Source: Takakia lepidozioides (taxonomy: Eukaryota > Streptophyta > Takakiopsida > Takakiales > Takakiaceae). From it: 64,000 nt of DNA. Location of the stretch: the NCBI GenBank assembly GCA_030704615.1, contig CM060733.1, positions 31,124,001-31,188,000 on the forward strand, written 5' to 3'. The position numbers and the translations under genes were made by a program. The stretch's first letter is position 1. Each line of letters begins with the position of its first letter. The notes under the pieces are model-generated. The model was given only the letters and a program-made list of their open reading frames with translations. It was not told where the DNA came from and did no database searches. This document shows positions 21,620 to 33,927 of the stretch, in pieces.

Positions 21620-22680
21620 TCTTAGTATCGAGCTGTTGTGTTGGGTCATGGAACGCGATGATCGCATGATAGGGGTGTGGGATGGAGGCTTTGCAGACCT
21701 ATTTTTGAGCTACTGATGCAGGAAGGGACGAAGCGCAACCTACACCGCAACCGCAATGGGCTCTTGGCTCCTGTTAGTACCATGATTTGGTATTCTTCCT
21801 AATGTTTACAAGGTTCTTGGGAGAGACAGCTTGGTCTTAGCAGTCCGTGTTTCAATCGACGCCCGCTCAGCTGCACCGTGGTGGTTCTCACAGACCAATA
21901 TGACATTACCTGACTACAGACACAAGCAACACACACAAGAGGTCATATTGTGTTCATGGTCAGTCAAATCCTCCATGGGTCATGACACAAGGTGGAGGAC
22001 AATGTGGTGAGGGCACCTTCTTCTTCGACCTATTTCAGCCTGTTTTGACCTCTCATACTGAATTTCTTTACGGTGGTGGGACAACCGCAATCACAAGGTG
22101 TGGCTTTTTCTTAATGTACCATGTAAATTTCTAAGTTAGTCCATTGTGCAAATGTGGGCTATTGGCTCCTGTTATGATTTGGTATTCTTCCTAATGTTTA
22201 CAAGGTTCTTGGGAGAGTCAGCTTGGTCTTAGCAGGCCGCATTTCAATCTCTGCCCGTTCAGCAGTGGAAATCGCAGCAGCGGCACAATTGATAAAATCA
22301 GGCACTGCTACTCAAGGCACATTCTTCAACACATTTCACCATATTTTCTCCTCTTATCATAATCGGCCCTAAATTGGTGAGGGCACCTTTTCTTCAACCT
22401 ATTTCAGTCTGTTTTGCCCTCTCATCATTAGGGTTGGGGTGTTTGCTGGAAGAGTGCCGGATTTCAAGCACAAGATTACCTATGATTCCCTATGGATCCA
22501 TTGCTACAAGAAACCTGCATGGGTAGATGGTGAACTGGAAGCCACAGCAGCAGCGACACAATTGATATATTAGGCACTGCTAATGAAGGCAACCTTCATC
22601 AACACATTTCACCCTGTTTTCCCCTCTTATCAAAATCGGCCCTAAATTTTCAGGTTGAATTTCTGTAAGTTACTGGTTGA
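21620..22680 (+). pseudogene. PDF-motif modules, copy 4 cluster
   Basis: Several PDF pieces lie in series. A second half is at about 21895-22010, a first half (WWDNRNHK followed by a GTGTGG donor) at 22075-22110, and a partial intron-like stretch runs to 22250. At 22462-22560 an unusually clean second half reads RVPDFKHKITYDSLWI, then KKPAWVDGEL and an Ala-rich tail. The last is the best match in the window to the Pro-Asp-Phe signature of OSB proteins. All are fragments with stops. Confidence 0.65.
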
Positions 22681-22689
22681 GTGAACCTT

Positions 22690-24032
22690 TGATAGTTTGC
22701 AATGTGTGTGCAAGCCTGACAGCTCTGGAGAAGGGCAAAGAGGTCCATGGCGACATTGTCACAGCTGCAATTGTACCACATGTCATTCTGAACAATACCC
22801 TCGTGGACATGTATGAAGGGAGTGTTCGACAATATGGTTGAACAAGATGTGGGTATCGTGGAGTGTGATGATTGCAGGATATGCACAACTACGGCGTGGG
22901 ATGGAGGCTTTTGAGAACTATGACCAAATGATGTGCGAAGAAGAGAAGCCCAATCACATCACATTTGTTTGTGTTTGCAATGTGTGTGCAAGCCTGGGAG
23001 CTCTGGGAAAGGGGAAAGAGGTCCATGGTGACATCGTCAAAGCTGGAATTGTACCAGATGTCATCATGAACATTGCCCTGGTGGACATGTTTGTCAAATG
23101 TGGGTGCATTCAGGATGCGAAGGGAGTTTTCCAAACTCTGGCTGAACGAAATGTGGTGTCGTGGAACGCCATGCTTGCAGGGTATGCACAGCAGGGGCAC
23201 GGGATGGAGGCTTTGGAGACCTATGAGCAAATGATTGGGGAAGGGTGAAGCCCGACCACATCAGGTTTGTGTGCGTTTGCAGTGCGTGTGCATGCCTAGC
23301 AGCCCTGGACAAAGAGGTGCATGGTTGCATCGCCAAAGCTGAAATTTTACCAGATGTGATTCCCTATGGATCAATAGCTACAAGAAACCTGCATGGTAAA
23401 TGGTCAACTAAAGGCTGCAGCTGTAGCGGCACAGTTCATGAAACCAGGCACCTCAACCATGACCACAACTTCTAAAAGAGGATCAAGAGAGGGAGTCCAC
23501 AATGCCTCTTCTGGCACTTCTGGGCATGTGAAGATGCTTTGCGGCAGGTAGACTGACAGAGGCTCTACAGACTTAAAACCAATGAGGCATTTCAGCAGAT
23601 TGAGGTATGTATGTATGTCCCTTGCTTAAGTGCAACAAGATGGAAGGTCTGGACGCTGTAAAGCAAGTGCACACTTACATTATCCAAAGTAGATGCATGC
23701 CAAATGTTTTTCTACTCAACACCCTTGTCTCCATGTATGTTAAGTATGGAAGCATCATGGATGCTCACCAAGTGTTCAACAGAATGCCTCAACAATCTTT
23801 GATCACGTGGAATATAATGTTGGCAGGAGTTACCAAGCATGGGTGTGGTAGGAATGCTTTGGAGACCTATGATCAACTGCTGCACGAAGGGGTGAAGCCC
23901 AACCACAACACATTTGTTTGTGTTTGCAATGCGTGTGCAAGCTTGGGAGCTCTGGAAAAGGGGAAAAAAGAGGTCCATGGTGCCTGGTGTGAGTGGCACA
24001 AATGCCCCACCGACCATGACCACATTTCCTGA
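22690..24032 (+). pseudogene. PPR pseudogene D (two fused fragments)
   Basis: PPR blocks at 22690-23360 (including the 136-codon open stretch 22838-23248 with SWSVMIAGYAQLRRGMEA and ALVDMFVKCGCIQDAKG) end at ILPDVI. Without a break the sequence then continues as the 5' part of another PPR copy: the PDF-tail and Ala-rich segment, then GTSGHVKML. From 23607 a 141-codon stretch follows with KQVHTYIIQS and NIMLAGVTKHGCGRNALE. The frame ends at 24032 in unrelated sequence. No E or DYW region is present. Confidence 0.75.
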
Positions 24033-24689
24033 CTGTTTAGACAAAAGATAGCATAAGCTCAGGCCTGAACAAGTTGCTTACACTAACAAATGGTCCGATG
24101 AGTGATTCTTGGACGACACCTAGGCAACATTACCTAGGGCCCCTGCCATGAGGAGGCAAGAGTAAATTAGTTGGGAGAGACTGGTGTTCCCAGCAGCTTT
24201 GACAATGAAACACAAATGAAACAATAGAAGAAATACCTTTGCTTCAAGAAAATCCGAACTCTTGTGAATCCTTGGAGATTCTGACAGCCTGAAAAGGAAT
24301 TTCAACTAGTGAGTGGTCACAAATGCCACATGTGAAAACAATCCCCCACTATTGACAACAAATGAGCAACTCATCTAGTCATTCCATCATCAACCATTGA
24401 CAAGTCTCTTTATTGTTATGCAATCTGCTGAGAGAGAGCGAGAAGTATAAATTAGACTAAGCCTGCCTACAGTTTCACATCTTGAATATTATCCCATGTT
24501 ATCCCACAGGGCACAGCTCCGGCACCTCAACAATCAGTTCCAGAGTAACAATGCAATCTTATAAAAAAAAAAAACAGCGTGGCAGGGGAAGAGAAGGAGC
24601 TGGAGTGGGAGCTGGAGGGTGGGGTGCCTGAGACATCTGTGCGTAGGGGAGGACGACGTGCGGGCTCAGAGGTAATTGCATATTCATTT

Positions 24690-24905
24690 CCTCTCAACTT
24701 TTGTTTGATGCTCTAAGGCGGGATTTCTGCCCTGAGAGAAAGAAAGAAGGAGGGACTTGACATTGAATGTTGGTAAACAAAGATGTAAACATACCCTTGA
24801 CAGATTTGATGAGAGCTTCTCTCTGGTGAAAGAACTCATGACACACAAGGGCAATTGCAATTTTCTATTCCTCTCGGGTCTATTTGATGTCAAAGGTGCC
24901 TTGAA
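24690..24905 (-). pseudogene. LINE-A fragment
   Basis: Degenerate match, in the same orientation, to bases 12360-12545 of the LINE-A copy (the region coding the zinc cluster and GLPTLGT). It is recognisable from GACAGATTTGATGAGAGCTTC and AAGGGCAATTGCAATTTTC. It is too damaged to translate. Confidence 0.5.
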
Positions 24906-25931
24906 TATTTTATGGTTTCTTAATGCTGATTTCAGGTTTCAAGTTTCTTCTCTCTCTCTCTTTGCCCATGTGTTTCAAGTTTCTTTGCCCATGTGTTTCT
25001 TCTCTCTGTCTCTCTCTATTTGCCCATGTTTCTTCTCTATCTCTTTGTCCATGTGCTTGTTAAAATAATGGTTTGAGAACCTTAGCCCTGCAATTTAAGC
25101 TCCAATAGGCTGAATAGGGACAGGAGCAACAGGAGCTGCATAGGAGCAGCACGGGCAACAAATACATTCCAGCAGGGCAGAGATAAAATAGAGGTACAAA
25201 CACAATTCTAAATTGCAGCATGTATAATAGATGACTCGTTTTGAATTATCTTGAGGTTGAACTTGATTTTGATTTCTTTAGTTTGATTTCATTGGTCCAC
25301 CAATTGACAGTTGTCTGCCTTGTTTGCAGGTTAAAGAGAGTGAGGTTGGAGCAGACTCATGGCCAGGATAACTCAATGAACGCACCTAGAGCAAATCAAT
25401 AGAACAGACAATCACACACACCTAGAATTAATTAAAAATGCAGACACACACGCACACACCTAGAGCGAATCTCTCACACACACAAATCTCGAGTAAATTT
25501 GGAGTATTCTCCAATGTAGTTCGACATAATGTTGCCCGATTTTGCAAAGTATGTCTATTGTAATATCAACATAATGTGCAATGTAGGTGGACATCAAGAC
25601 GACTCTCTTGTAAACAATCTTGACATTGATGTCGAGGTACATTAACGCATGTAGGCATTTCGGGACCCTAGTATGGGTGTAGATGTTTCGGTCCCATGTA
25701 TGGGTGTCATATATTGCCAACCATCTACATGAGCACTTTTGTTATAGCTGTCCGACAAGGGGAGGGAACCTCGACATGAATGTCAAGGTTTAGAGGCATC
25801 ATGTATAAATTGAACATCTCTCAGTTTTCCAGTGTATGTAAGCAGGTTGCTAATGAACATTTTAAACTTCCTGGACATTAATGTCAAGGTTCAGGACTCT
25901 CATATTAGTGTCGAGGAGGGGGAGGTAAGCC
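24906..25931. other. Region without a gene; palindromic CTCGACAT motifs
   Basis: Contains CT-rich low-complexity sequence (24950-25040) and no supported gene. From 25619 to 25915 several imperfect palindromes of the type CCTCGACATnAATGTCGAGG recur (about 25620, 25770, 25873, 25907). The same motif family continues after 39300, so a single host repeat was split by the gypsy element at 25932-39295. Confidence 0.5.
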
Positions 25932-26936
25932 TGTTAGAGGACTGTCAGGGACTTAGACACTTTTACAGGATCTGAGGAGTACCCTTAATTTTTGCACAGA
26001 CTGAGACCAACAGGAGCCTTAGGGGTGACAACAGCGCAATGTAGAGGGGGGTTACACAGCCAACACAGCCTGTCACAGCCAACACAGCCCGTCACAGCAG
26101 TCACAGCCCGACACAGCCCAACACAGTCGCACAGCCAGTCACAGCCCGACACAGCCCAACACAGAAGCACAGCCAGTCACAGCCCGTCACAGCCACACAG
26201 CCAGTCACAGCTTGACACAGCTGTCACGACCATAGGGAACGGATAGCAGGACAGGGAATGACTGTGGGGAACAACATCTGCGAATGGAACATGATTAGTT
26301 CACGGACGACGGTTAGTGAGGAAAACGGTTAGAACAACGGGTAGGAAAATAAAGCGAGGAGCGAGGACTGGAGGAGGATCACTTCTGGAGATCACGGCGG
26401 GGGAATCGGTTCTTGACATGGATTGTGGAGATCACTTCTTGACATGACTTCGGGAGGGGACTTCGGACATACGGAGGGAAATGAGGCAGAGAGCGTATCT
26501 ATGAGCAGAAAGAGGGAGAACACGGAGCAGAAGGAGGATGATCTGTGATGCTTAATAGAAGCAAACAGTAGAATTATAATGTAGAGCAGATTAGAGACTC
26601 CAGGGCTTTAGCCTGATACTTGATAGATATTAATCTGATACATACTTTATACTCACACTGTGTAGAGAGATCTGAGTGAAGCTGTGGAATGAATGGATGA
26701 GTTGATGGAATCCGATAGATTGATGAAGCAAACGGATACTTAATTATCAATAGTAAGGTAGCTAGCTAACATGAATGCGGAAAGGAAAACAAATAGGAAA
26801 CACCCCCATGATACAGTAGCTGTAGGTCATGACTGATTGTTCTGAGCGAGCTGAGTACTTAGAGATTTCCAACTCTTCTATCTTGGAGTTTCCGCCTCGG
26901 ATAGCAAAGGGATGGGTGAGTAAAAGCTGCGCGACA
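25932..26936 (+). repeat. 5' LTR of 13.4-kb gypsy element
   Basis: 1,005 bp, nearly identical to 38266-39295. It contains a CACAGCC-rich minisatellite (26046-26225) whose unit resembles the tandem array inside the integrase ORF of the same element. Confidence 0.9.
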
Positions 26937-27524
26937 TTTGGCGACCATACTGGGAAACTGGGTCATGAACAACCAGATGTGACAGGCATCTGGTGGGATC
27001 ATGGTGGATGGAGAATTAAAGAATTTGATGTGAATCAAATTCCTTGTGAAACCAAGAAGGAAAGATTGTCCAAACGATTCTTCCAGAGGTTTTTGGAATT
27101 GCCAGACGGTTGTAAAGAAAACATTCTTAAGAGAGTGCATGATGCTGACCCAGAGTGGGGTCTGGAGAAAGGAGTGATAAAGATTTATCAAGTGGCCTGT
27201 AGAGGAAGAGCGCGTTGGTTACCAACATTGGTATATGTGATAGCATTGCTATCCATTAAGCGAGTAGAGTTTGAAGGCTGGGAGGAAAGAAAAGTGAATG
27301 TTTATACTCATATGCATGAAAAGCTTGTACTGGTAAAGAATTGGATTCCAAAGGATATTTTGTGGATCAAACTCACACCAAGAACAGCTTTCCAGACTTG
27401 TTTGCCATATGGTTATATGGTAACGGAGACTTCAAGTATAGCCAAGGGTGCATTGAAGCTTGAAAGAAACCCAGGCATATACGAGAGATATTACAGAAGA
27501 GAGTTTTGGTTATTGCCACATTAA
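26829..27524 (+). CDS. Unknown ORF upstream of gag, overlapping LTR and primer site
   Basis: A 231-codon open frame whose first ATG lies inside the 5' LTR and which reads through the primer-binding site. Most of it (after 26960) has biased, coding-like composition: GIWWDHGGWRIKEF, then KERLSKRFFQRFLELP and a Tyr/Arg-rich end. I do not recognise a domain. The ATG in the LTR would be within the transcript only if transcription begins upstream of it. It could instead be the remnant of a longer gag N-terminus, since the next ORF starts 23 bases later in another frame. Confidence 0.45.
   Translation: MTDCSERAEYLEISNSSILEFPPRIAKGWVSKSCATFGDHTGKLGHEQPDVTGIWWDHGGWRIKEFDVNQIPCETKKERLSKRFFQRFLELPDGCKENILKRVHDADPEWGLEKGVIKIYQVACRGRARWLPTLVYVIALLSIKRVEFEGWEERKVNVYTHMHEKLVLVKNWIPKDILWIKLTPRTAFQTCLPYGYMVTETSSIAKGALKLERNPGIYERYYRREFWLLPH
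26937..26955 (+). other. Presumed primer-binding site
   Basis: The TTTGGCGACCATACTGG sequence directly follows the LTR, where minus-strand priming must occur. TGGCGACC-type starts suggest a non-initiator tRNA primer; I cannot name which. Confidence 0.5.
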
Positions 27525-27546
27525 AAAGAAATGAAAGACATGAGAC

Positions 27547-29499
27547 ATGAGTGATGAAAGAGAAGCTAGACGCCAGAGATATTCAGCAAAAAGAGAAAGC
27601 TATCTGAAAGCTAATTATCCATATCTTTGGGAGAGAGGAATAGACATAGGGGAATCATCTGGACCTCTCACGCCATTAAGATCAAAGAGTACATCACCCA
27701 TTCCAGAAGAACTAGAGTTGGATGCCACTCCTTTTGTTTCTTTGCAAGAAAGATTAAGGGAATTGGTACGGGAAGAAGATCAATCACGAGGTGAAAGATC
27801 TGAGGTACATCCCTGGATAAAAGATTTGACGGAAATCTTTGATAAGAGTTGGCATGGAATACCAAAAGCAGGAACTCCAATTTCTGAAGCGGAAGGTTAA
27901 GGAGGAAGAGAGGATGTGGCAGAGCCAACGGAGAGTTCAGACTATCCAACACCATTGCAGTTGAGTTACATGAGTGAAGAAGAAACCCAAGGGCAGAACT
28001 TGGAGGATGAAAACAGAGAGAAGAAATTGGAAGAGGAAGAATATGAAGAAGTAGACCCAACAGCTGAGGTTGAGACTACAACCAGGACATCCCAACCCGT
28101 TGGACCTGGATCAAGTGGAGCACTTGGATCACAGGCCAACGAAGGTGTCGGCTCAGGAGGATCAGGCGGGCTGCCTGGATCTGGCTCTGGGGGGACATGG
28201 AGTGTGGGAATTAGTGCAACTGAAGCTGGGAATACTGTGAATATCGTGGGGCCGGAAGCAGGGAGTGCTCAAGGGCCACCACTTGGTGGAAGATCCACCA
28301 CAACTACAACAGGTCCTGAAGGACCAGCACCAGCAAGGGTGCCAGCACCTGTCAGTGGGCAGAAGGTAGGGCCACAGATGGCGTTACAACCAACACGGGC
28401 AAAACCACCTTTTCCAATATATTCAGGAAAAGGGGATCCCGATGTACACATTAGCCAATTTGAGCACATGTGTATAGTGAACAATGAGAATGGCGATGAT
28501 GCCAAGATGAGATTGTTTCCTTGTTCACTTATCAAGAAAGCAAGTGAATGGTATGCAAGATTCCCTGATAATCATTTCCTAACCTGGAATGGCTTGAATA
28601 CAACATCCCGAAATAGGTTCAGGACAAGTAAAACAAAGGATGAAGTGTATGGAAGTTTACAACAGTTAAAGCAAAAGAAGCATGAAACTGTTGAGGAGTA
28701 TAAGGAAAAGATGGAATTGATGATGAAAAAGCTGGCTGCAGTACCAGCACCCGGTTTACAGAAGACTTGGTTTGTGAGTGGACTAAGACCAGAGTTGCAA
28801 AAGAAAGTGGATATGTTACCTCATAATACAGTGGAGGAGGCATTTGAAACTGCAAACAGAATTGAGCAATTGGGAATGCTCAGGAGAGAGAAAAGGGATG
28901 ATGAGGACTCTGAGGATGAGTCAGATGAAGAAGAAGAGCAAGAACTAAAAAGGAAGAGTAAGAGAAAGGAGAAATTGAAGAGGGATAACTATGAGAAAAG
29001 ATTGGAAGAAATCTTGAAGAAGTATGCCACAGAGGCTGCAACACATTGGAGGAAGGGTGTATGGTGTGCAAAGTGCCAGAATGAAGGCCATACCACCACT
29101 GAATGCCACATGAAGGAGAAACACTGTACTATCTGTAAAATGGATAACCATTCTACTGAGAATTGTTACTACAACAGAAGGACAGCTGCTAGAGAACCTA
29201 GGCAAGTAAGGGTGCATCAGGTGCAGCCCCAGCCAAGAAGAAACAATGATCAGGACCACTATGGTAGGTCTGGTGGTTATAACAATGGCATGGAAGGGAG
29301 AGGTAATTCAAGAGGGAATTACCAAGGGAATTCCAGAGGCAACTATCAGGGTAATCCAAGGGGGAATTACCAGCCCGGGAATCAGGATTACAGAAATAAT
29401 CCAAGAGCAGACCAAGGGCGAGGACCCAAAGGTGAAGAACTGTGTTACTATTGTAATCAAGCCAGGACATCGCAAGGCAGCCTGTTCATTCTGGATTAG
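27547..29499 (+). pseudogene. gag of the gypsy element
   Basis: An open frame with one in-frame TAA at 27898-27900. Part one (27547-27897) is charged and Pro/Ser-rich. Part two has a Gly/Ser/Thr-rich linker, then the retrotransposon Gag capsid domain (FPIYSGKGDPDVHISQFEHM, WNGLNTTSRNRFR, KHETVEEYKEKM) at about 28400-28900. An acidic Lys/Glu segment and two CCHC-like knuckles follow (CAKCQNEGHTTTECH, CTICKMDNHSTENC), then RGN repeats and the start of a third knuckle (CYYCNQ). A one-base insertion near 29457 breaks the third knuckle and shifts the frame. Gag would form the virus-like particle and package the RNA. Confidence 0.8.
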
Positions 29500-30031
29500 A
29501 CACCAGAATGAGATGAGAGCTCCTGTGAATGAGGGCCCAGTGGTGGCAGCTCGCATGGTTAGGCCATGCGTTGTACCAGAAGTAAGTACAATGATAGTAA
29601 CAAGAAGTAAAGCCAAACTAATACCTCCAGTAGTAGAGGAAGAAGATGATAATGAAGGTGGCAGTGATATGCCTGAAGATGATGAGGCTTGGAGAGATGA
29701 GAAGGAACTGCACAAGGAAGTGGCAGATACCATAAGGGAAATGCAGAAGAGTACTGATATTCCTGTGGCAGATTCCTGTGATTCTGATGGAGAAGAAGAA
29801 GTGAGTGAGGAGGAAAGGAAGAAAGAAGATGCAGACATGCAAAGTAATGAAGAGACTTTGGCTGAAGTAATATGCCAGACCAAAGCAGAAATTACCATTG
29901 GACAGCTATTGGCTGTGGCACCTTATTGTAGGCACAGGCTGTATCAAGCAATCAATCGAATTGCCCAGGAGACAGGAAACACAGACCTGAACAGCAAGGT
30001 GACCAGTTATACTGTGAAACCGGAAGGGTGA
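29457..30031 (+). pseudogene. gag-pol linker, acidic region
   Basis: The continuation of the third zinc knuckle (PGHRKAACSFWIRHQ) in the new frame is followed by a Glu/Asp-rich linker and a helical segment (TIGQLLAVAPYCRHRLYQA). It ends at a TGA (30029-30031). The next ORF, protease, resumes in the same frame ten bases later, so an original gag-pol fusion may have been split by this stop. Confidence 0.65.
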
Positions 30032-30040
30032 GAAACAGTC

Positions 30041-32224
30041 ATGGACTTTGATGATTCTATGCCAGTAATCCAATTGAGAATTGGAAGCACAGAACTAACT
30101 GATGTACTGATAGATGGAGGTTCTGGAGTGAATATCATGACAGACCAATTGAGAAAGAAGCTTGGTCTAAGTAACATGAAACCAGCCCCATTTACAGTAA
30201 CAATGGCAGATCAAAGAAGTGTACAGCCATTGGGATTAATAAGAGGAGTTAAGATACAGATACAGAAGATGATCTTTATGATCACAGTAACTGTGTTAAA
30301 GATGGATGAAGTCATGGAGGCTTACTCCTTATTATTGGGACGTCCGTGGCTGAAACAGACCAGGGTATTCCATGACTGGAATTCTCAGTTACTAACCGTG
30401 CATAATGGGATACACGAGATACAAATTACCACAAAGAAATCTAGTAGATTACCTGCTACAAGAAGACCTCGAGGAGTCATAGAGTATGACTGGAGAGAAG
30501 GACTGGATGAGGAGCAGGAAGCTACCCTGTTTGCTGCACACCCAGAGTGGGAGCAAGTTGCAGAGATGCGGCTGGAAAGCCTAAGTTGTTTAAGAGGTAT
30601 CTGCTGTGGTGTAGTGACAGCAACACCAACTGAAGAGGAAACCAGCAGTTACCCATCACATTTCTATGAAGAAAGAGAAGGAGAAATGGAAATCCTAGAG
30701 GAACCAGCCACTGTGAGCTTACAGGATGAAGTGGTGACTGGTTGGACAATCACAGCTGATGAGCAGGTGAGGGAAGTGAATGTGGGAACTAAAGAGGAAC
30801 CGAGGATGGTGAAAGTAGGAGCTGATTTGGAGCCAGAATTCTTTGAAGAAGCTAAGAGCTTGTTCATCAAATACAGAGATGTATTTGCTTGGAGCTATGA
30901 GGATCTAAAAGGGATACCACCTGAAGTCTGTCAGCATAAGATTGAACTGGAACCAGGGTCAGTACCAATCAAGCAGGCGAGGTACAGAATGAATCCCAAC
31001 TACGCACAGAAGGTTGGAGAAGAGATCAAGAAGTTGGCTGAGGCTAAGTTTATATCCCCAATAGAGTATACAACTTGGTTGTCACCCATTGTTATAGTTC
31101 CCAAGAAGAATGGTAAACTAAGAGTATGTGTGAACTACAAGAAGCTGAATGCTTGTACGAAGAAAGATCCTTTTCCTTTGCCATTCACAAAAGCAGTATT
31201 GGACACTGTGGCAGGCCATGAGATGTACTCATTCATGGATGGTTTCAGTGGTTATAATCAAGTGCAAGTGGCAGAAGAAGACCAAGGAAAAACAGGTTTC
31301 ATCACAGACTGGGGTGCTTATGCATACAAAGTCATGCCCTTTGGACTTTGTAATGCACCAGCGACCTTTCAGAGAGTGATAAGTGAATCTTTTCATGAGT
31401 ATCTGGATGATTTCATGCAGGTGTTCTTGGATGATTTCAGTGTGTACAGCTCTAAGAATGAGCACTTGCATAAATTGGAGTTATGCTTGGCCAGATGCAG
31501 GATGAGAGGTCTGGGCCTGAATCCAGAGAAGTGTACTTTCTGTGTGAACTCAGGGGTGCTTCTGGGACACATTGTGTGTAAGAGGGGACTTCTTGTGGAT
31601 CCCAGGAAAACAGAGGCCATTAAAGCCTCTCCACCACCAGTGAATGTTAAGAGTCTAAGGAGATTCCTTGGGCAAACCAGTTATTACAGAAGATTTGTCA
31701 AAAGGTATGCACAAATAGCAGCACCATTGAGCAAACTTCTGAAGAAAGATGCAGTGTTTGCCTGGACAGCTGAATGTCAACAGGCGTTTGAGGAACTTAC
31801 ACTGTCAGTAACAACTACACCTGTGCTGATTAACCCTCACTGGCATGTAGTATTTCATGTTCATTGTGATGCGTCAGGAGAAGCGTTGGGAGCGGTGTTA
31901 GCCCAGAATGTTACAGGAAATATAGATTCACCTGTGTACTATGCTAGCAGGTTGATGAACAGTGCTGAAAGGAACTATAGCACAACTGAAAGAGAAGCAT
32001 TGGCAATGATTTATGCAGTCAAGAAATTCAGGCATTACCTATTGGGAAGAAAGTTTATGTTTTATGTGGATCACCAGGCTCTGATATATCTGGTGAACAA
32101 ACCTTTGATAAGTGGAAGGATAGCGAGGTGGTTAATAATCCTGCATGAGTTTGAGTTCGAAGTTATTTACAAGCCTGGCCGTTTGCATCTTGTGGCAGAT
32201 CATTTGTCACGACTAACAACATGA
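30041..32224 (+). CDS. pol: protease, reverse transcriptase, RNase H
   Basis: 727 codons, uninterrupted. The aspartic protease is at residues about 15-130 (VLIDGGSGVNIM; the catalytic triplet reads DGG). Reverse transcriptase lies at about 330-520 with SPIVIVPKKNGKLRVCVNY, FMDGFSGYNQ, MPFGLCNAPATFQ and the catalytic VFLDDFSVYS box. RNase H is at about 600-725 (HCDASGEALGAVL, ending LVADHLSRL). It copies element RNA into DNA in the particle. A TGA at 32222 separates it from the integrase frame, which continues in phase. Confidence 0.9.
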   Translation: MDFDDSMPVIQLRIGSTELTDVLIDGGSGVNIMTDQLRKKLGLSNMKPAPFTVTMADQRSVQPLGLIRGVKIQIQKMIFMITVTVLKMDEVMEAYSLLLGRPWLKQTRVFHDWNSQLLTVHNGIHEIQITTKKSSRLPATRRPRGVIEYDWREGLDEEQEATLFAAHPEWEQVAEMRLESLSCLRGICCGVVTATPTEEETSSYPSHFYEEREGEMEILEEPATVSLQDEVVTGWTITADEQVREVNVGTKEEPRMVKVGADLEPEFFEEAKSLFIKYRDVFAWSYEDLKGIPPEVCQHKIELEPGSVPIKQARYRMNPNYAQKVGEEIKKLAEAKFISPIEYTTWLSPIVIVPKKNGKLRVCVNYKKLNACTKKDPFPLPFTKAVLDTVAGHEMYSFMDGFSGYNQVQVAEEDQGKTGFITDWGAYAYKVMPFGLCNAPATFQRVISESFHEYLDDFMQVFLDDFSVYSSKNEHLHKLELCLARCRMRGLGLNPEKCTFCVNSGVLLGHIVCKRGLLVDPRKTEAIKASPPPVNVKSLRRFLGQTSYYRRFVKRYAQIAAPLSKLLKKDAVFAWTAECQQAFEELTLSVTTTPVLINPHWHVVFHVHCDASGEALGAVLAQNVTGNIDSPVYYASRLMNSAERNYSTTEREALAMIYAVKKFRHYLLGRKFMFYVDHQALIYLVNKPLISGRIARWLIILHEFEFEVIYKPGRLHLVADHLSRLTT

Positions 32225-32239
32225 GAGGCAGCCACAGGA

Positions 32240-33927
32240 GTGGACGATCAGTTACCTGATGCGAGTTTATTTGTAATGGAGGTGCAAGGAAGTGCAGATG
32301 AATGGTTAGATTGGCAGTGGCCAATCAGATACTACCTTACTCATGGTCAATGCCCACCTAGTTATGGTAAGGAGCAGAGGAAGAGAATCGCTATCAAAGC
32401 TCTACCTTACACTATGGTAGGGAGCAGAATGTATAAGCTAGGACCTGATGGAGTACTAAAACGATGCTTGTACCACCATGAAGTAAATAAAGTTTTGGAG
32501 GAAGTTCATAAAGGAGTGGCTGGAGGTCATTGTGGAGAAGAGACTACCAGTAGAAAGATACTACTCGCAGGTTACTGGTGGCCTACTTTGTTCAAAGATG
32601 TACACAAGTATTGTCAGAGTTGTGATGAATGTCAGAGGCTGGGACCTTTGCAGAGATCTGGGAAATGTCTTTGCATCCTACAATGCCTACGGAACCATTT
32701 CAGAAATGGGGACTAGACTTTGTTGGACCAATTAACCCACCAGCCAAGAATACACAGAACAGGTACATAATTACAGCCACAGATTATACTACGAAGTGGG
32801 TGGAAGCTAAAGCTTTGAGGGACAACACAGCCAAGTCCACAACAAGGTTTCTATATGAGAACATACTTACACGATTTGGCTGTCCCTTGGAATTTATCAG
32901 TGATCAAGGAAGTCACTTCATTAATGAGACCATTGAATTGTTGACTAAAGAGTTCATGATTGTGCATAGGAAAAGTACAACATATTACCCACAGGGTAAT
33001 GGGCAGGCAGAGGCTACCAACAAAATACTATGTACTATCTTGGCTAAGATAGTCAATGCAAACAGAACGGATTGGGATACAAAGCTGCTGACAGCTTTGT
33101 GGTCATACAGGACTTCATATAAAGTCACCACTAAGTATACACCATTCCAATTAGTTTATGGTATGGAAGTCTTACTTCCAGTGGAATTCCTGTTACCTAC
33201 CATGAGAACGGAATGGGGAAAGAGAATGGAATTGCAAGATTCCATTAAGGTCATGAAACATGAATTATACCATGTAGAAGAAGTACGTGCAGATGCAGCT
33301 AATAATATGACCAGAATTCAGATGAAGAGAAAGGAACAGTTTGATGAAGGCAAGTTAAAGACTTTTAAGACGGGGGATTTGGTTCTATGGTTACAGAAGA
33401 AAGGAAAGATTAAAGCTTCTAAGCTTAAATCACCATGGAAAGGACCTTATGTCATACAAAAGATGTATGATAACAACACCGCCATGTTACAAACCATTAA
33501 CAAAGAGATGCTGGGAAGAGTCAATGCTAATAAGTTGAAGGGGTACACTGGTATCCATGACAAACCATTGCAGCATGATTTGCATGTTAAAACGCAAAAG
33601 AAGTCATGGGCTGCACCCGTGATACCAACGGAGTATGGAACACTTGACGCTAGGTCGAGCATATATGACCAGGGCGGGCAGAACAAGCGAGAAACAGCCT
33701 ATCACAGCCCATCACGACGTGACACAGCCTATCACAGCCCATCACGACATGACACAACATATCACAGCCCAGCACGGAGCAATACAGCCTATCACAGCCC
33801 ATCAAAGCGTGACACAGCCTATCACAGCCTATCACGGAGCAGCACAGCCTATCACAACCTACCACAACGTGTCACAGCCTATCACAGCTTACCACAGTGC
33901 ATCACATCCTATCACAACGTACCATAG
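32240..33927 (+). pseudogene. pol: integrase with repetitive C-terminus
   Basis: The N-terminal H-H-C-C zinc region (HHEVNKVLEEVHKG, then CQSCDECQRLGP) lies in frame with the RT ORF. A one-base deletion near 32666 shifts the rest into another frame. The core has GLDFVGP, TDYTTKWVEA, FISDQGSHF and GNGQAEATNK, giving the D,D-35-E residues. A basic region FKTGDLVLWLQKKGK forms the C-terminal domain. After residue about 345 of the second frame the protein becomes a run of 10-residue TAYHSPSRRD-like repeats coded by the 30-bp minisatellite at 33694-33960. No chromodomain. Confidence 0.8.

Noticed and set aside
26046-26225. CRISPR-like short repeats (CACAGCC array in the LTR)
   Set aside because: There are no regular repeats with unique spacers. 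It is a degenerate minisatellite in a plant LTR retrotransposon.
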